A DNA stretch of 64,000 bases from Saltatorellus ferox (GCA_007751475.1 CP036434.1:124001-188000), one strand, 5' to 3'; shown: positions 1 to 9,383, numbered from the stretch's first letter. The notes: generated by a model from the sequence alone, not told the origin. Numbers and translations are program-made.

Positions 1-1
1 C

Positions 2-310
2 CTGCAGTCCCTGAACGCCAATGAGGGCATCGATGTATCGTTCGTGGTGATTCCCGAGTCGAGCGAGGGCTTCGTTCCGTTCTCCCGCGTGGCCCACGCG
101 AAGCTCTGCGTCGCGGACGAGGACGCAGCCTGGATCGGTACGAGCAACTGGGAGCGCTCCTACTTCACGCAGTCGCGAAACGTCAGCGTGATCCTGGAGG
201 GCACGGCGGTCGCCTCCCGCCTCGCGAAGTGGTTCGACGCGACCTGGAACAGCCCCTACCGGGAGCCGGTGTTGCCCGGCAAGACGTACGAGGCACCCAA
301 GAAGGACTGA
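2..310 (+). CDS. phospholipase D-like protein, C-terminal fragment
   Basis: This is the 3' end of a gene that begins before the window; the reading frame is open from base 2 to the stop at 308-310. The visible part contains an HKD motif (His-Ala-Lys, then Asp five residues after the Lys, then a Gly-Thr-Ser-Asn turn), which is the second catalytic motif of phospholipase D/cardiolipin synthase-like enzymes. A GTG at 44 is only an internal codon. Substrate cannot be told from this fragment. The family cleaves or transfers phosphodiester bonds, usually at the envelope. Confidence 0.8.
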   Translation: MQSLNANEGIDVSFVVIPESSEGFVPFSRVAHAKLCVADEDAAWIGTSNWERSYFTQSRNVSVILEGTAVASRLAKWFDATWNSPYREPVLPGKTYEAPKKD

Positions 311-397
311 GCCAAAGGGAGTGACCTCGGGCGGCTCGCCGGGATTTTCTCTCGATCGAGGGTCACGAACTCTGCCTTCGATGCACAGGGTCCCGTG

Positions 398-3148
398 ATG
401 TCCGATTCCCCTCCCGACCGCAGCGATCCCGACCCCTGGGGCGCGAGTTATCTGCTCGAGCAGGCCAGCTGGGTTCGTCAGATCGCCCGGTCCATGCTGC
501 GGGACGAGGAAGACGTGCGCGACCTCACCCAGGACGTCATGGCGGAGGCCCTTGCGTCCAACGTGCCCGACCAGGGACCGAGTCTGCGCGCCTGGCTCCG
601 CACCGTCACGCGCAGACTGGCGATCCGGCGCTACCGTCGAAAGAACCTGGAGCACGCGTTCCTGGAGCGTGAGGGCGAAGAGCGCGCGTCGGCCGTGGAC
701 ACCTTGCTCGCCGAGAAGGCGGATGACGCACTGCGGCTGCACGAGGAACTCGTGAAGGCCCTGCGCGATCTCGATCCCGCGGATCGGACGCTGCTCGTGC
801 AACGGCACGTGGACGGGATCTCGCCCGCGGAACTCGCGCGGCGCGCGGACGTCTCGCCGATCGTCATGCGCAAGCGCCTGTCACGGGCCCTGGAGCGGCT
901 GCGGACCGGGCTGGGTCGTCGCCTGGGTCCTGATGAGCACGATCGAGTCCAGGCCGATCGCGCCCGTCGGGCACTCGTGGTCCTCGCCACGCCGCTCCCG
1001 GCGATTCCATACGGGGCCCCGGCGCCCGCGACCCCGTCGACGGCTCTGCTGCCCGCGACACTGATACCCCCGACTCTGATCACCATGGGACTCCAGAAAC
1101 TCACCCTCGTGACCGCCGCAGTGCTCGCGCTCGGTGGAATCGCGTTCTTTCAGCTACGCGCAACCGAGGTTGGCGTCGATCCCGTTCCCGTGAACGAGGC
1201 GCCCGCCACCGACGTCGCGCAGCTCACGCTACCGGAAGCGCAACCAGGTACGGGGCGCGATGCGGTGCTGTTGTCGCCTGACGCCGAGGACCCGGTAGCG
1301 GCCTCCGACGTCGAAGTCCCGGAAGAATCGGCCTACGTCGAGTTCCGAGGACCCGATGGCGTGCCGCGAGCCGACGCGTTCGGAGCCTGGATCGACGCGG
1401 GCGATACTCTGCATCCCCTGGTAGTGGGTGGAGATGCCCGCTGTGCCGTGCCGGCAGGGATCGCTCTTCAGATCGTGGCAAGCGCACCGGGCTCCTTGCC
1501 GGTGAACCGGCGATGCGCGGCGCTCGAAGCGGGGGCCGTCGAGTCGATCGAACTCCTCGCGCGACCCCGTGTGCGTATGCGGGTCACCGTCGATGGGGCG
1601 CCGCCTGAAGAACGGATTCGGTTCACCTTGAATGCAGGCGGTGTCGCGCTGGCCGGCGGAGTGTACGGCATGGGGCTTGACGTCCGTGAGGAGCTGGATC
1701 GCATGGGGTTGATCCAGCGAATCGCTCCGGTGGAGACGGACCTCGAGGGAGCGATCGACGTCGAGCTTCCGGCCCGCATGGAAAGGCTGAACCTTGGGAT
1801 CCCGGAGGGTTTCCTCGTGAATACCGTGAACGGTGAGTCAGCTGTCAACGCGAAGGATGTCATCGGAGTTCCCACTGGACCGGAAGTGACCACGGTCGAT
1901 CTGAGAGCGCTTCCGCGCGTCTTTGGCCGCATGGTGTGGGAGGATTCGGGCGCGCCCTATGTGGGCGACGGCATGGGCGTGCGGACCTTTGCAGAAAGCG
2001 CCTCCGGAGGAGAAGGTGGAGAGACGGTGGAGGAGTTCTTCGGGTTCCAGACGAATACTCACGGACGTTTCTCGATCGGGATGCACGAGATCTTGGGGAC
2101 GCCACGGGAGGCGGCGGACGGAACGCAGAGCTTTGTCTTCGACATCGGTGAACGACCTGCGTTCACCGTGGGACTCGAGGCCCGGGATCATGGGGCGGTC
2201 GCGCAGGACCGGCACACGTTCAAGGTTGACCCGCTTAGCCACCGGCAGAACCTCGGCGAGATTCAAGTGCGGCGGCTGCCTCATCTGCGGGTGCGAATCG
2301 TGGGAGAGAGAGGTGCCGGAACGGAACCGATCGTCGCAGGAGTCGCCTCTTCGGTGCAAGCGGTCACGACGGACCGGGAGGGACTCGCGGAAGTGAGCCT
2401 CGGGCCGGAGGGCTGGATCGATGTGCTGTCTCCCGGCTACGAGTTCGTTCGGGTGACGCCGCCGCCAGGACCGGCGGGCGCTCCGTCGAGCGAAGCCAGC
2501 GAAGTCTGGACGGTGAGCCTTGCGAAAGCACCCTCGCTGCGCGTGCGAATGCCGCCGTCCCTCGCGTCGACCGATCCGAAGCTCCAGCCCTCGATCACCC
2601 TTCGCTACACGGACTCGCCGTTCGGGAGCTTCTCCGATCCCGCTGCGCCACGTCCCGAGCTCTCCCAGGCGCTCTACCGCGCCGTGTTCGGCCTGCGCCA
2701 CGAGCAGCAGCGGGCCATCGGGAAGTCCTCGATCGAGTTCTATCCGTCCGATGGCGGGCTGGTCACGATCTCCGGCCTTCGCGACGGCGCGAGCGTCTCG
2801 GTCGAATGGACCGACTTCATCGGAGGCGTCTTCGCATCGGAACCGCTTCAGTTCGAAGGGGATGGCGAGGAGATACGGTGTCCCCGTGACGTCGAGCCCG
2901 CCTTCCTCGAAGCGACGATGGTCGGCCCGGATGGAGCGCTGGCACCCGGTGGCTTCATCATGTTGAAGGGGGCGAATCGGAGAACATCGGCGATCTACTT
3001 CGAATCGGCAACGCTGTTTCTGGGACCGCTGGCAGGGGCTACCTGCGACCTGAAGATCTTCAGCCACACCGGATCACGCTTCGAGAACAAGGAGATTCCG
3101 CTCGCGCCCGGTTTGAACTCGATCGACGTCCAGCTCGGGTCCGAGTGA
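398..3148 (+). CDS. membrane-tethered ECF sigma factor with large extracytoplasmic region
   Basis: The first 175 residues form an ECF sigma factor. Region 2 is around residues 20-85 (DLTQDV core) and region 4 around 112-170, with a helix-turn-helix in the segment PAELARRADVS. A proline/alanine-rich linker follows, then one hydrophobic helix at about 235-254, then about 660 residues with no cysteine pattern or enzyme motif that I recognise and with beta-rich, carboxypeptidase-regulatory-like texture. Expected topology is sigma domains in the cytoplasm and the long tail outside. ATG at 398 is preferred over the adjacent GTG at 395. It is convergent with a second sigma fusion 25 bp downstream. 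Fused sigma factors of this kind are known in Planctomycetota; here release from the membrane could replace an anti-sigma factor, which is an inference. Confidence 0.85.
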   Translation: MSDSPPDRSDPDPWGASYLLEQASWVRQIARSMLRDEEDVRDLTQDVMAEALASNVPDQGPSLRAWLRTVTRRLAIRRYRRKNLEHAFLEREGEERASAVDTLLAEKADDALRLHEELVKALRDLDPADRTLLVQRHVDGISPAELARRADVSPIVMRKRLSRALERLRTGLGRRLGPDEHDRVQADRARRALVVLATPLPAIPYGAPAPATPSTALLPATLIPPTLITMGLQKLTLVTAAVLALGGIAFFQLRATEVGVDPVPVNEAPATDVAQLTLPEAQPGTGRDAVLLSPDAEDPVAASDVEVPEESAYVEFRGPDGVPRADAFGAWIDAGDTLHPLVVGGDARCAVPAGIALQIVASAPGSLPVNRRCAALEAGAVESIELLARPRVRMRVTVDGAPPEERIRFTLNAGGVALAGGVYGMGLDVREELDRMGLIQRIAPVETDLEGAIDVELPARMERLNLGIPEGFLVNTVNGESAVNAKDVIGVPTGPEVTTVDLRALPRVFGRMVWEDSGAPYVGDGMGVRTFAESASGGEGGETVEEFFGFQTNTHGRFSIGMHEILGTPREAADGTQSFVFDIGERPAFTVGLEARDHGAVAQDRHTFKVDPLSHRQNLGEIQVRRLPHLRVRIVGERGAGTEPIVAGVASSVQAVTTDREGLAEVSLGPEGWIDVLSPGYEFVRVTPPPGPAGAPSSEASEVWTVSLAKAPSLRVRMPPSLASTDPKLQPSITLRYTDSPFGSFSDPAAPRPELSQALYRAVFGLRHEQQRAIGKSSIEFYPSDGGLVTISGLRDGASVSVEWTDFIGGVFASEPLQFEGDGEEIRCPRDVEPAFLEATMVGPDGALAPGGFIMLKGANRRTSAIYFESATLFLGPLAGATCDLKIFSHTGSRFENKEIPLAPGLNSIDVQLGSE

Positions 3149-3173
3149 AGGAGCGCCGGCCCGAAGGCCTTGG

Positions 3174-6086
3174 CTACCGCGGAAGCAGCTGGATCGTGAA
3201 GTCGTGGTTCGAGCGGTAGCCTCCGGACAGGCAGCCGCCGATGGAACCCTGGAGTTCCGTCCCCTTCTCATCCGTCGCGGTCGCCAGGAACGTCCGCCCG
3301 CCGGGCATGGGCTCGAGATCGAGAACGAGTGGCTCTCCTGCGGGAACGGTGAGGCGCTGGAGTTCGGTGCGGGTCTCGATGTGGAGGATCTGGAGGTCGA
3401 CTTCGCCCGAGAAGGGAACGCCGGACTCGGAGACGAAGGTGAAGCGAAGCTCGGTGGCTGATTGGAGGGGGATCCGAAGCTCCGTATCCTGGCCCGAGCG
3501 AATCGTGATCCGGGTCGGGTCCGCGCGGAAGTGGGAGGCCTGTAGCTTGAGTCGGTACTCGCCGGGCGGAAGCCGAACGGGCTCGGGGAGAGGCCACGGG
3601 AGGTCCGTCATGGCACCGGGTCCGCGGCCTTCGGCGTCTCGAATCAGCATCCAGCGGAAGGTGCCCGGGAGCCCCGTGGAATCGGTGCCCGCCGAAGCAA
3701 CGGGATACTTCGCACTCGAGGGGGTGATTGACCGTCTCCCGGGTTTCTCGAGCACGATCTCGCCCAGATCGAGGACTTGACCTGACACGAACTGAAGGGT
3801 GCGTTCCGACATCGGGAAGTTGAGGTCGTCTCCCTGAACGAAACCCAGTCGGTACTCGCCGTCGAAGTGGCTCGCGGCCCGGAAGGAACCATCTGGCTCC
3901 AGCGGCGAGAATGAGCCCCATCCCGTAGCGAGGGAGAAAACCAACAATCGAACGGACTCCACGGGAGCCCCGTCGGCGTACCGCACGCGACCCTGGACGA
4001 CTCCCAGCGCGAGTGCACTCTCTGGCAGTACCAGGCGTACGTCAGCCCCTTCCCGGTCGAAATCCTGGAACACGCCGATCGGAAGGCTCCGGTCGTATCC
4101 GGGCACCGATTGCGCAGTCACGAAGTAAGCGCCTTCGGGTACCCCGGTCAGCGTGAACTCCCCGCCGGCGCCTGAGTAGCCAAAGCCGTAGTAGCTTCCG
4201 AAGTCATCCGTGTGGCCCCGAAGAGACCAGCCCACAAGCGGCGCTCCCAGGTGGTCGACGAGCGTTCCGGAGAGTCGGCGTTGTGGCCGTAGCACGGGAT
4301 CCCAGCGCTCGACTCGATCGGTATCCAGTCGCAGGGTCCTCTGGATTCGCACTTGCCTCAGATGGTTATTCCCCGCGTGGACCTCCTGCTCTCCCGGCTG
4401 GAGGCCTCGCAGCTCGAAGCGACCGTCGGGGCCGCTCGTCGCCAGCAGCCTGCCATCCCCGCCCGGGCCTTGAATGAAGGAGCCCTCCAGCGGTGTGCCG
4501 TCTTCGGATGTGACGCGGCCGACGAGGACCGCGCCGAGCTCGAGCTTCACCTCGAGGAAGCGCTCCTTTCCAGGTTCCAGCGGTGGGCAAAGGAAGCTCT
4601 TATGGAGTAGCGGCCGCTCATGTCCGGGGGCGGCGACCTTCACGGTATGCCCGACGTGGAACAGGTCGGTGAAGAGCGCCTCGCCGTCGGCGTTGGAAGC
4701 TGCGCTCCACCGCCAGTCCGGGCCCTTGAAGCCTCGCGCCTGGAACTGGCCGCCTGCGCCGTCCTCGCGCACGGAGACCCTGGCACCCTCGATCGGCTCG
4801 TCCTCGTCGTCGAGGATGCGCAGGCGCAGTGCTGAGCCTGGCCCACGCAGGTGCAACTGAATCGGCTCACTCCTGGCATCGTCCGTGAGTGCGACCACGG
4901 CTGCGCTCGCTCGACCGGGCGCGTGGCCCGCGACGTAGGGCGTTCCGTCCGGGATCGGCAGCGTGAATCGGCCCGTCGTGGCGTCGGCCCTCACGCGCAG
5001 CGGCGCGAACTCTTCCTCCGTGAAGCGAACCTCGACCCAGGCGTCTCGGGCTGGCTCCCCGTTCGCTTCGAGAACCACGCCTGCCCAAGGAGCGTTTGCC
5101 TTCTCTTCGCTGGAAACGAGCGTGGCGTCGACGAAGCTCGGCGTCGCTTCGCGTTCGAACTCACGCGCTTGTGCCTTCGGCGACGAGATCCTCGTTTCGG
5201 CCTCTTTCTCGGGGGCGACCAGTTCGGTCGCCTCGGACTCCGCGACCTCCAGGGTGTCTTCCCTCGAGAGGTCCGTGCTCCCCTCGGATCCGGGGTGAAG
5301 GGCCAGGGTGGCGACGGCCGCCGTGGCGATACCGGCGAGTGCGATCAGTGCTTTGCCCATGAGCAGTCCTGTGGGAATCCAAACGGTGGCGGCGGTGAGA
5401 GAGGCGGGGCCGGTGGCGGCCGCAGCGGGCATCGACCGCGCGGCTTCGACGATCGCTCGCCGGACGGCGGCCTCGCCGCGCCCGGCGGACAGTGCGCCCA
5501 CGGCGCCCAGCGAGAGCCCGCCCGGAAGCATCCGGCGCAGCCGCTCCAGCCCGCGCGCGATCTGCACGCGGACCTGGGCCGAGCTTGGCCCCTGCCCGGA
5601 CTCGCGGCCCGCTCGGAGCGCGATCTCGGTGGCGCTCTGACCGCGCAAGAGGTGCGGGTCGAGCACGTCTCGGTAGTGCTGCGGCAGCCGCTGAATGGCC
5701 TGCCCTACCAGCGCCGCTGTCTCAGCACCGAGAACCGCATCCAGCGGGCTGTCTTCTCCGTCCCGGCTCGTCAACCGCTGCAGATCCGGGGTTCGCGCCT
5801 CGGCCTGCCTCGTCCTTGCTGCCTCTCGGATCAGGATTCCGAAAAGCCATGGGCGCACGGCGCGCTCGCTCTCGAACGTGTGCGCCCGCTCCATGGCGCT
5901 CAAGAAGGTGGACTGCACGAGGTCCTCCGCCCCCGCGATACTCGCGCCCAGGTGTCGTGCCACGCGGAGCATCTCCGGCCCGACGAGATCGAAGAGTCGC
6001 CCGAGAGCCTTTCCGTCGCCGGACCGCCGGTAGCGGAGAAAGAGTGTGGTAGCGCGATCCTGCAAGGGTGAGACCTCCACGGTCAC
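3174..6086 (-). CDS. membrane-tethered ECF sigma factor with carboxypeptidase-regulatory-like repeats
   Basis: Residues 10-100 are sigma region 2 (GAEDLVQSTF core) and residues 125-188 region 4 (LPQHYRDVL, then a helix-turn-helix with an extra loop). A hydrophobic helix lies at about 241-263. The remaining 700 residues contain several segments of the carboxypeptidase-regulatory/CNA-B style, such as GRVTSEDGTPLEG and GTLVDHLGAPLVG, each followed by a DGRFELRGL-like strand, so the outer part is probably a string of beta-sandwich domains. The start is a GTG (6086), with a second in-frame GTG at 6080. It is paralogous in plan to the genes at 398 and 46973, most closely to the latter. It is divergent from the histidine kinase at 6295, with about 200 bp between them. 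Confidence 0.85.
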   Translation of the reverse strand: MTVEVSPLQDRATTLFLRYRRSGDGKALGRLFDLVGPEMLRVARHLGASIAGAEDLVQSTFLSAMERAHTFESERAVRPWLFGILIREAARTRQAEARTPDLQRLTSRDGEDSPLDAVLGAETAALVGQAIQRLPQHYRDVLDPHLLRGQSATEIALRAGRESGQGPSSAQVRVQIARGLERLRRMLPGGLSLGAVGALSAGRGEAAVRRAIVEAARSMPAAAATGPASLTAATVWIPTGLLMGKALIALAGIATAAVATLALHPGSEGSTDLSREDTLEVAESEATELVAPEKEAETRISSPKAQAREFEREATPSFVDATLVSSEEKANAPWAGVVLEANGEPARDAWVEVRFTEEEFAPLRVRADATTGRFTLPIPDGTPYVAGHAPGRASAAVVALTDDARSEPIQLHLRGPGSALRLRILDDEDEPIEGARVSVREDGAGGQFQARGFKGPDWRWSAASNADGEALFTDLFHVGHTVKVAAPGHERPLLHKSFLCPPLEPGKERFLEVKLELGAVLVGRVTSEDGTPLEGSFIQGPGGDGRLLATSGPDGRFELRGLQPGEQEVHAGNNHLRQVRIQRTLRLDTDRVERWDPVLRPQRRLSGTLVDHLGAPLVGWSLRGHTDDFGSYYGFGYSGAGGEFTLTGVPEGAYFVTAQSVPGYDRSLPIGVFQDFDREGADVRLVLPESALALGVVQGRVRYADGAPVESVRLLVFSLATGWGSFSPLEPDGSFRAASHFDGEYRLGFVQGDDLNFPMSERTLQFVSGQVLDLGEIVLEKPGRRSITPSSAKYPVASAGTDSTGLPGTFRWMLIRDAEGRGPGAMTDLPWPLPEPVRLPPGEYRLKLQASHFRADPTRITIRSGQDTELRIPLQSATELRFTFVSESGVPFSGEVDLQILHIETRTELQRLTVPAGEPLVLDLEPMPGGRTFLATATDEKGTELQGSIGGCLSGGYRSNHDFTIQLLPR

Positions 6087-6294
6087 CGCGAATCCAAACG
6101 GGAACCCGCGGGCGTAACATGATTGTCAAGATTCTGGCATCGCTCGTCATGCCCTGCGCTGCATCTCTCAGCAGGCTCCTGGAAAGTCTGCAGGAGGTAC
6201 GGCGGTTGGATCCGACGATTCCATTACCGGGGTTCTGTGACGTGATGGTGCGGTCTGCTCTTGGATCGCCCGCTATCATCTGCGCTCCAAGTGC

Positions 6295-7416
6295 ATGCAG
6301 ATCCTCTTCGATACCCGTGACTTTCCTCCGCGCTGGCACTGCGGAAACTGGACCGACCTTCATGGTTGGATTCACATCGTGGCGGACGTCGCGACGGGTA
6401 TCGCGTACTTCGCGATCCCCGCGATTCTGATCTACTTCATTCGGAAGAGAGAAGGTCTTGCTTTTCGAGGTGTCGCCTGGCTCTTCGCGCTGTTCATCCT
6501 GTCCTGCGGCAGCGTGCACCTCGTGGAAGCCACGATCTTCTGGTGGCCGATCTATCGCGTCTCCGCGCTCTTCAAGGCGTTGACAGCCATCATCTCCATC
6601 GTCACGGCGATCGCGCTGACGCGCATCCTTCCGCGGGCCCTTCAGCTGCCGGGCATGGCGGCGCTCACCGAGAAGCTCCAGGTCGAAGTGGCCCAGCGGG
6701 AGCGCACCGAAGAGGCGCTGCGCGACCGGAATTACGAACTCGATCAGTTCGCGGGTATGGCCTCGCACGACCTCAAGGCCCCGCTCCACTCGATCCGCAA
6801 CTTCGCCAGATGGATCGAAGAGGACTCCGAGAACTCGCTGTCCGATGAGTCGCTTGATCTTCTCAGCAGGCTTCAAACGAAGGCGGGCCAGATGGATGAG
6901 CTGCTGGGCGGTCTCCTCGACTTCACCCGGGCGGGCGCAGCGCTGGACCCCGTGGAACTCGACCTCACGGCGGAGGCGCGTGCAACCGTGGAGCTTCTGA
7001 CCGTTCCGCCGGATGGCACCGTCGAGGTGGGAAGTCTGCCCGTAGTGACGGCGCAGAGGGGGGCGATCCGACTCATCTTGCGCAACGTGATGGCCAACGC
7101 CATCAAGCACGCGGGTCGACCAGACGTGAGGATACGCGTGCGTGGGCGGATGGAAGGCACGGACTGCCTCGTCGAGATCGAGGACAACGGGCAGGGCATT
7201 GCCGAGGAGTACAGTGAAGAGATCTTCGACATCTTCACGACCCTCCAGTCCGGTCGCGATACCGAGGGAAGCGGTATGGGACTGGCGGCCGTTCGGCGGG
7301 CGACCGCGACCCTGGGTGGCCGCGTCTGGGTGGAGCCAACCGAAGGCGGCGGGGCTACTTTCGTCGTCCAGATCCCGCACGCGTCGAACGTCTCGCTCCT
7401 GGGCTCCAAAGCATGA
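6295..7416 (+). CDS. sensor histidine kinase with ethylene-receptor-like (ETR1-type) transmembrane domain
   Basis: The N-terminus (about 25-112) has three hydrophobic helices that align with the ethylene-binding domain of ETR1. Asp31, Tyr38, Ile41, Pro42, Ile68, Cys71 and His75 have the same mutual spacing as ETR1 Asp25, Tyr32, Ile35, Pro36, Ile62, Cys65 and His69. In ETR1, Cys65 and His69 hold the copper ion. Lys94 sits in a KALTAIIS segment matching the Lys91 segment of ETR1. A coiled linker (about 121-150) leads to HisKA with phospho-acceptor His158 (ASHDLKAPLHS) and a HATPase_c domain with N (NVMANAIKHA), G1 (DNGQGI) and G2 (GSGMGL) boxes. There is no GAF or receiver domain. The next gene starts inside its stop (ATGA). 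Family membership is well supported; ethylene as ligand is inference. Confidence 0.88.
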   Translation: MQILFDTRDFPPRWHCGNWTDLHGWIHIVADVATGIAYFAIPAILIYFIRKREGLAFRGVAWLFALFILSCGSVHLVEATIFWWPIYRVSALFKALTAIISIVTAIALTRILPRALQLPGMAALTEKLQVEVAQRERTEEALRDRNYELDQFAGMASHDLKAPLHSIRNFARWIEEDSENSLSDESLDLLSRLQTKAGQMDELLGGLLDFTRAGAALDPVELDLTAEARATVELLTVPPDGTVEVGSLPVVTAQRGAIRLILRNVMANAIKHAGRPDVRIRVRGRMEGTDCLVEIEDNGQGIAEEYSEEIFDIFTTLQSGRDTEGSGMGLAAVRRATATLGGRVWVEPTEGGGATFVVQIPHASNVSLLGSKA

Positions 7417-8330
7417 GGGACTCGGCACTTTCCGTTCTCGTATGCATGGGCCTCGCGATCGGTTCGGCGCCTTCATCGGGTTGCCGCAGCGTTCCTGAGA
7501 AGGTTGGGGAGAGTCCGCTTGCGGTGTATATCGTGGCGGGCCAGTCGAACGCCGTCGGATTCGATGCACCAGGGACGCAACTGAGCCACGAGCCAGACGA
7601 CGCACGCGTTCACTTCTGGTGGCGCGTCGGAGATCCACCGCCTGATGCGTTCGATTCCACTCAGGGGAGCCAGCGCTGGGTTCCGCTTCAGGCTCAATCC
7701 CGAGGTACACCCATGCAGAGGGAGAGCGGACCCAGGCAATACGGCAACTTCCGCGATCCTTCCGGCGGCTTCGGGCCGGAGATTGGATTCGCTCGCTGCG
7801 TCATGAGCCGAGCAGGCGATCCGCGTTCGGAGGCGGCGATCCTCAAGGTGGCATTCAGTGGGACGAGCCTCTTGGGTGACTGGGATCCAGAGGACCCGGG
7901 TGACAAGGGGGCCTGCTACCGGGCACTGATCCAAGAGTTCACCCTCGCCATGGCCGAGCTGCGTGCCCGGGGCCATGAGCCCAGGGTTGAGGCGTTGCTC
8001 TGGATCCAGGGCGAGAGCGACGCGAACGCGGCAGGGGCCGAGCGCTATCCTGCGGCGCTCGAGGCGCTTCTCTACGCCCTTCGACGCGACCTCGCGGCTC
8101 CTGAGATGATCGCTCTTCTCGCGGTGAACACGAAGTTCGGCGGTGGCGAGAATCCCTGGGTGCTTCGGATCGCAGCGGCGCAGCAGCTGGTGGCCAACCG
8201 CGATCCGCGCAGCGTTTACGTTGACACATCAGCCGCTTCCATCGCCAATGGTGCCCACTACGACGCGGCGGGAACGCTCCTGGTGGGCAGAAGGATGGGC
8301 GAAGCGCTCGTCGAACTCCAGGCTCGTTGA
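7413..8330 (+). CDS. SASA-family carbohydrate acetyl-esterase lipoprotein
   Basis: A short signal peptide ends in a lipobox-like Ser-Ser-Gly-Cys, so the protein is probably a lipoprotein. The mature part begins with YIVAGQSNAVG, the GQSN block I nucleophile motif of the SGNH-related sialate O-acetylesterase/CE6 acetylxylan esterase family, and has LWIQGESDAN (the conserved GE-D block) near residue 200. A likely catalytic His is near the C-terminus (NGAHYDAAG). It probably removes acetyl groups from polysaccharides at the cell surface. It is translationally coupled (ATGA overlap) to the ethylene-receptor-like kinase gene. The length, about 305 residues, is normal for the family. Confidence 0.85.
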   Translation: MRDSALSVLVCMGLAIGSAPSSGCRSVPEKVGESPLAVYIVAGQSNAVGFDAPGTQLSHEPDDARVHFWWRVGDPPPDAFDSTQGSQRWVPLQAQSRGTPMQRESGPRQYGNFRDPSGGFGPEIGFARCVMSRAGDPRSEAAILKVAFSGTSLLGDWDPEDPGDKGACYRALIQEFTLAMAELRARGHEPRVEALLWIQGESDANAAGAERYPAALEALLYALRRDLAAPEMIALLAVNTKFGGGENPWVLRIAAAQQLVANRDPRSVYVDTSAASIANGAHYDAAGTLLVGRRMGEALVELQAR

Positions 8331-8369
8331 GCCGAGCCCCGGCGGGCCGTCTGCGGTCTCAACGCTCGC

Positions 8370-9203
8370 TCACCCTACCGAGGGACGGCGATTCGCGTCG
8401 GCCAGGAAGCCAGGGTAGAGCACGTCGGTCAAGAACGGGTCGGCCCAGGCCTTTCCGAAGGTCGTTTCCAGGAACCGCTTCGAGGGATTTCCCTCCAGGG
8501 ATTGGCGGCGGACGCGCGCGAGGCACTGCGCAACCTCGGCGGCCGCTTCGTCGGCTCGGCGCGGGTAGCCGGCAGCCTTCGATCGCATGGACGCGGTCTT
8601 GCAGGCGTCGAGGAACGCATCCAGGGCTTGCAGTGAAGGAACCAAGGCATCCTCGGTCATCGGCCTCGACCAGAGCGCTTCGGAGGAGAGCACTCCCTCC
8701 GTCCACTCGGGCCGCTCGTCGACCTGCGGAAGGTCTGCGCCGAAACGCTTCCTCAACGATCGACAGACCGTGGCAGGCGCACCGGGTGACGACAGCGATT
8801 CCTCCCTGGCCAGAAGATCGTGCAAGTCGTAGATCGCCAGCACGACTCTCGACCGAACGATGATGAGCTCCACCTGCATGAGCGGCAGATACGAGTGCGG
8901 CACGGGGAAGGCTGCCAGGTTGAGGATCAGCGTTCCGCGGTCGCTGAAGATCTCCGATGCGCGAAGCCAGACGTGGTCCGGTGAAACGAACGCTCGGGTG
9001 ACGTGCCGGGTCACGGTACCTCCCTTCTCGGAGGCGGTCTGCGCCAGCTCCGTGGGAAGTCCCACCGCCGTAAGGGTCATCCCTTGCAGCCATTCGTCGA
9101 GCTTGCGACGCGTGTCCTCCACGAAGCTGAAGTCCCGTGTGACCGGATCTGTCGTCTCCTGCTCTGCACGAGCTCCTTTCGCCGTATTGCGGGCGTTCGT
9201 CAT
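8370..9203 (-). CDS. ferredoxin-dependent bilin reductase (PcyA/HY2 family)
   Basis: Probably reduces biliverdin (made by the heme oxygenase at 9940) to a phytobilin-type product, with electrons from the ferredoxin at 10620. Two blocks identify the family. One is the central beta-sheet core at residues 92-127, with FPVP at 99-102, a Pro at 107 and AIYDL at 123-127, the FPRP...P...AI.DL pattern of PcyA-like enzymes. The other is the C-terminal helix TFGKAWADPFLTDVLYP at 248-264, close to the FGEAWA...VLF tail of PcyA. By my recollection of PcyA, its catalytic His88 and Asp105 correspond here to Asn95 and Glu112, so product specificity may differ. ATG at 9203 is the last start before the conserved region; ATG at 9257, with GGAGG very close upstream, would add 18 residues. 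It is transcribed away from the operon it serves. Confidence 0.82.
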   Translation of the reverse strand: MTNARNTAKGARAEQETTDPVTRDFSFVEDTRRKLDEWLQGMTLTAVGLPTELAQTASEKGGTVTRHVTRAFVSPDHVWLRASEIFSDRGTLILNLAAFPVPHSYLPLMQVELIIVRSRVVLAIYDLHDLLAREESLSSPGAPATVCRSLRKRFGADLPQVDERPEWTEGVLSSEALWSRPMTEDALVPSLQALDAFLDACKTASMRSKAAGYPRRADEAAAEVAQCLARVRRQSLEGNPSKRFLETTFGKAWADPFLTDVLYPGFLADANRRPSVG

Positions 9204-9342
9204 ACCCGAACGTGTCGACCGACGGCCCCTGCTGCTTGAGGTCGCAGCGCCGAGCATTTCCTCCACACAGCTCAAGAGACCTCCGTGATGGACTCGATAC
9301 CTGTCTTGGCACGCGACGCCCCCCCCTTGTCCGTGACCGCCC

Positions 9343-9383
9343 CCCCCATGTGCCCTGTCTACCCCCATGTGCCGTCGCGGCAC
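9343..9383. promoter_or_regulatory. candidate operator between bilin reductase and bilin operon
   Basis: The 227-bp divergent region 9204-9430 contains a perfect 12-bp direct repeat, CCCCCATGTGCC, at 9343-9354 and 9362-9373, 19 bp apart (about two helical turns). The second copy runs into a palindrome at 9369-9383 (GTGCCG, 3-bp centre, CGGCAC). Long C tracts lie just upstream. The position and spacing suit a regulator bound to one face of the DNA and controlling both transcripts. The protein that binds is unknown, and I see no clear -35/-10 pair. Confidence 0.4.
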
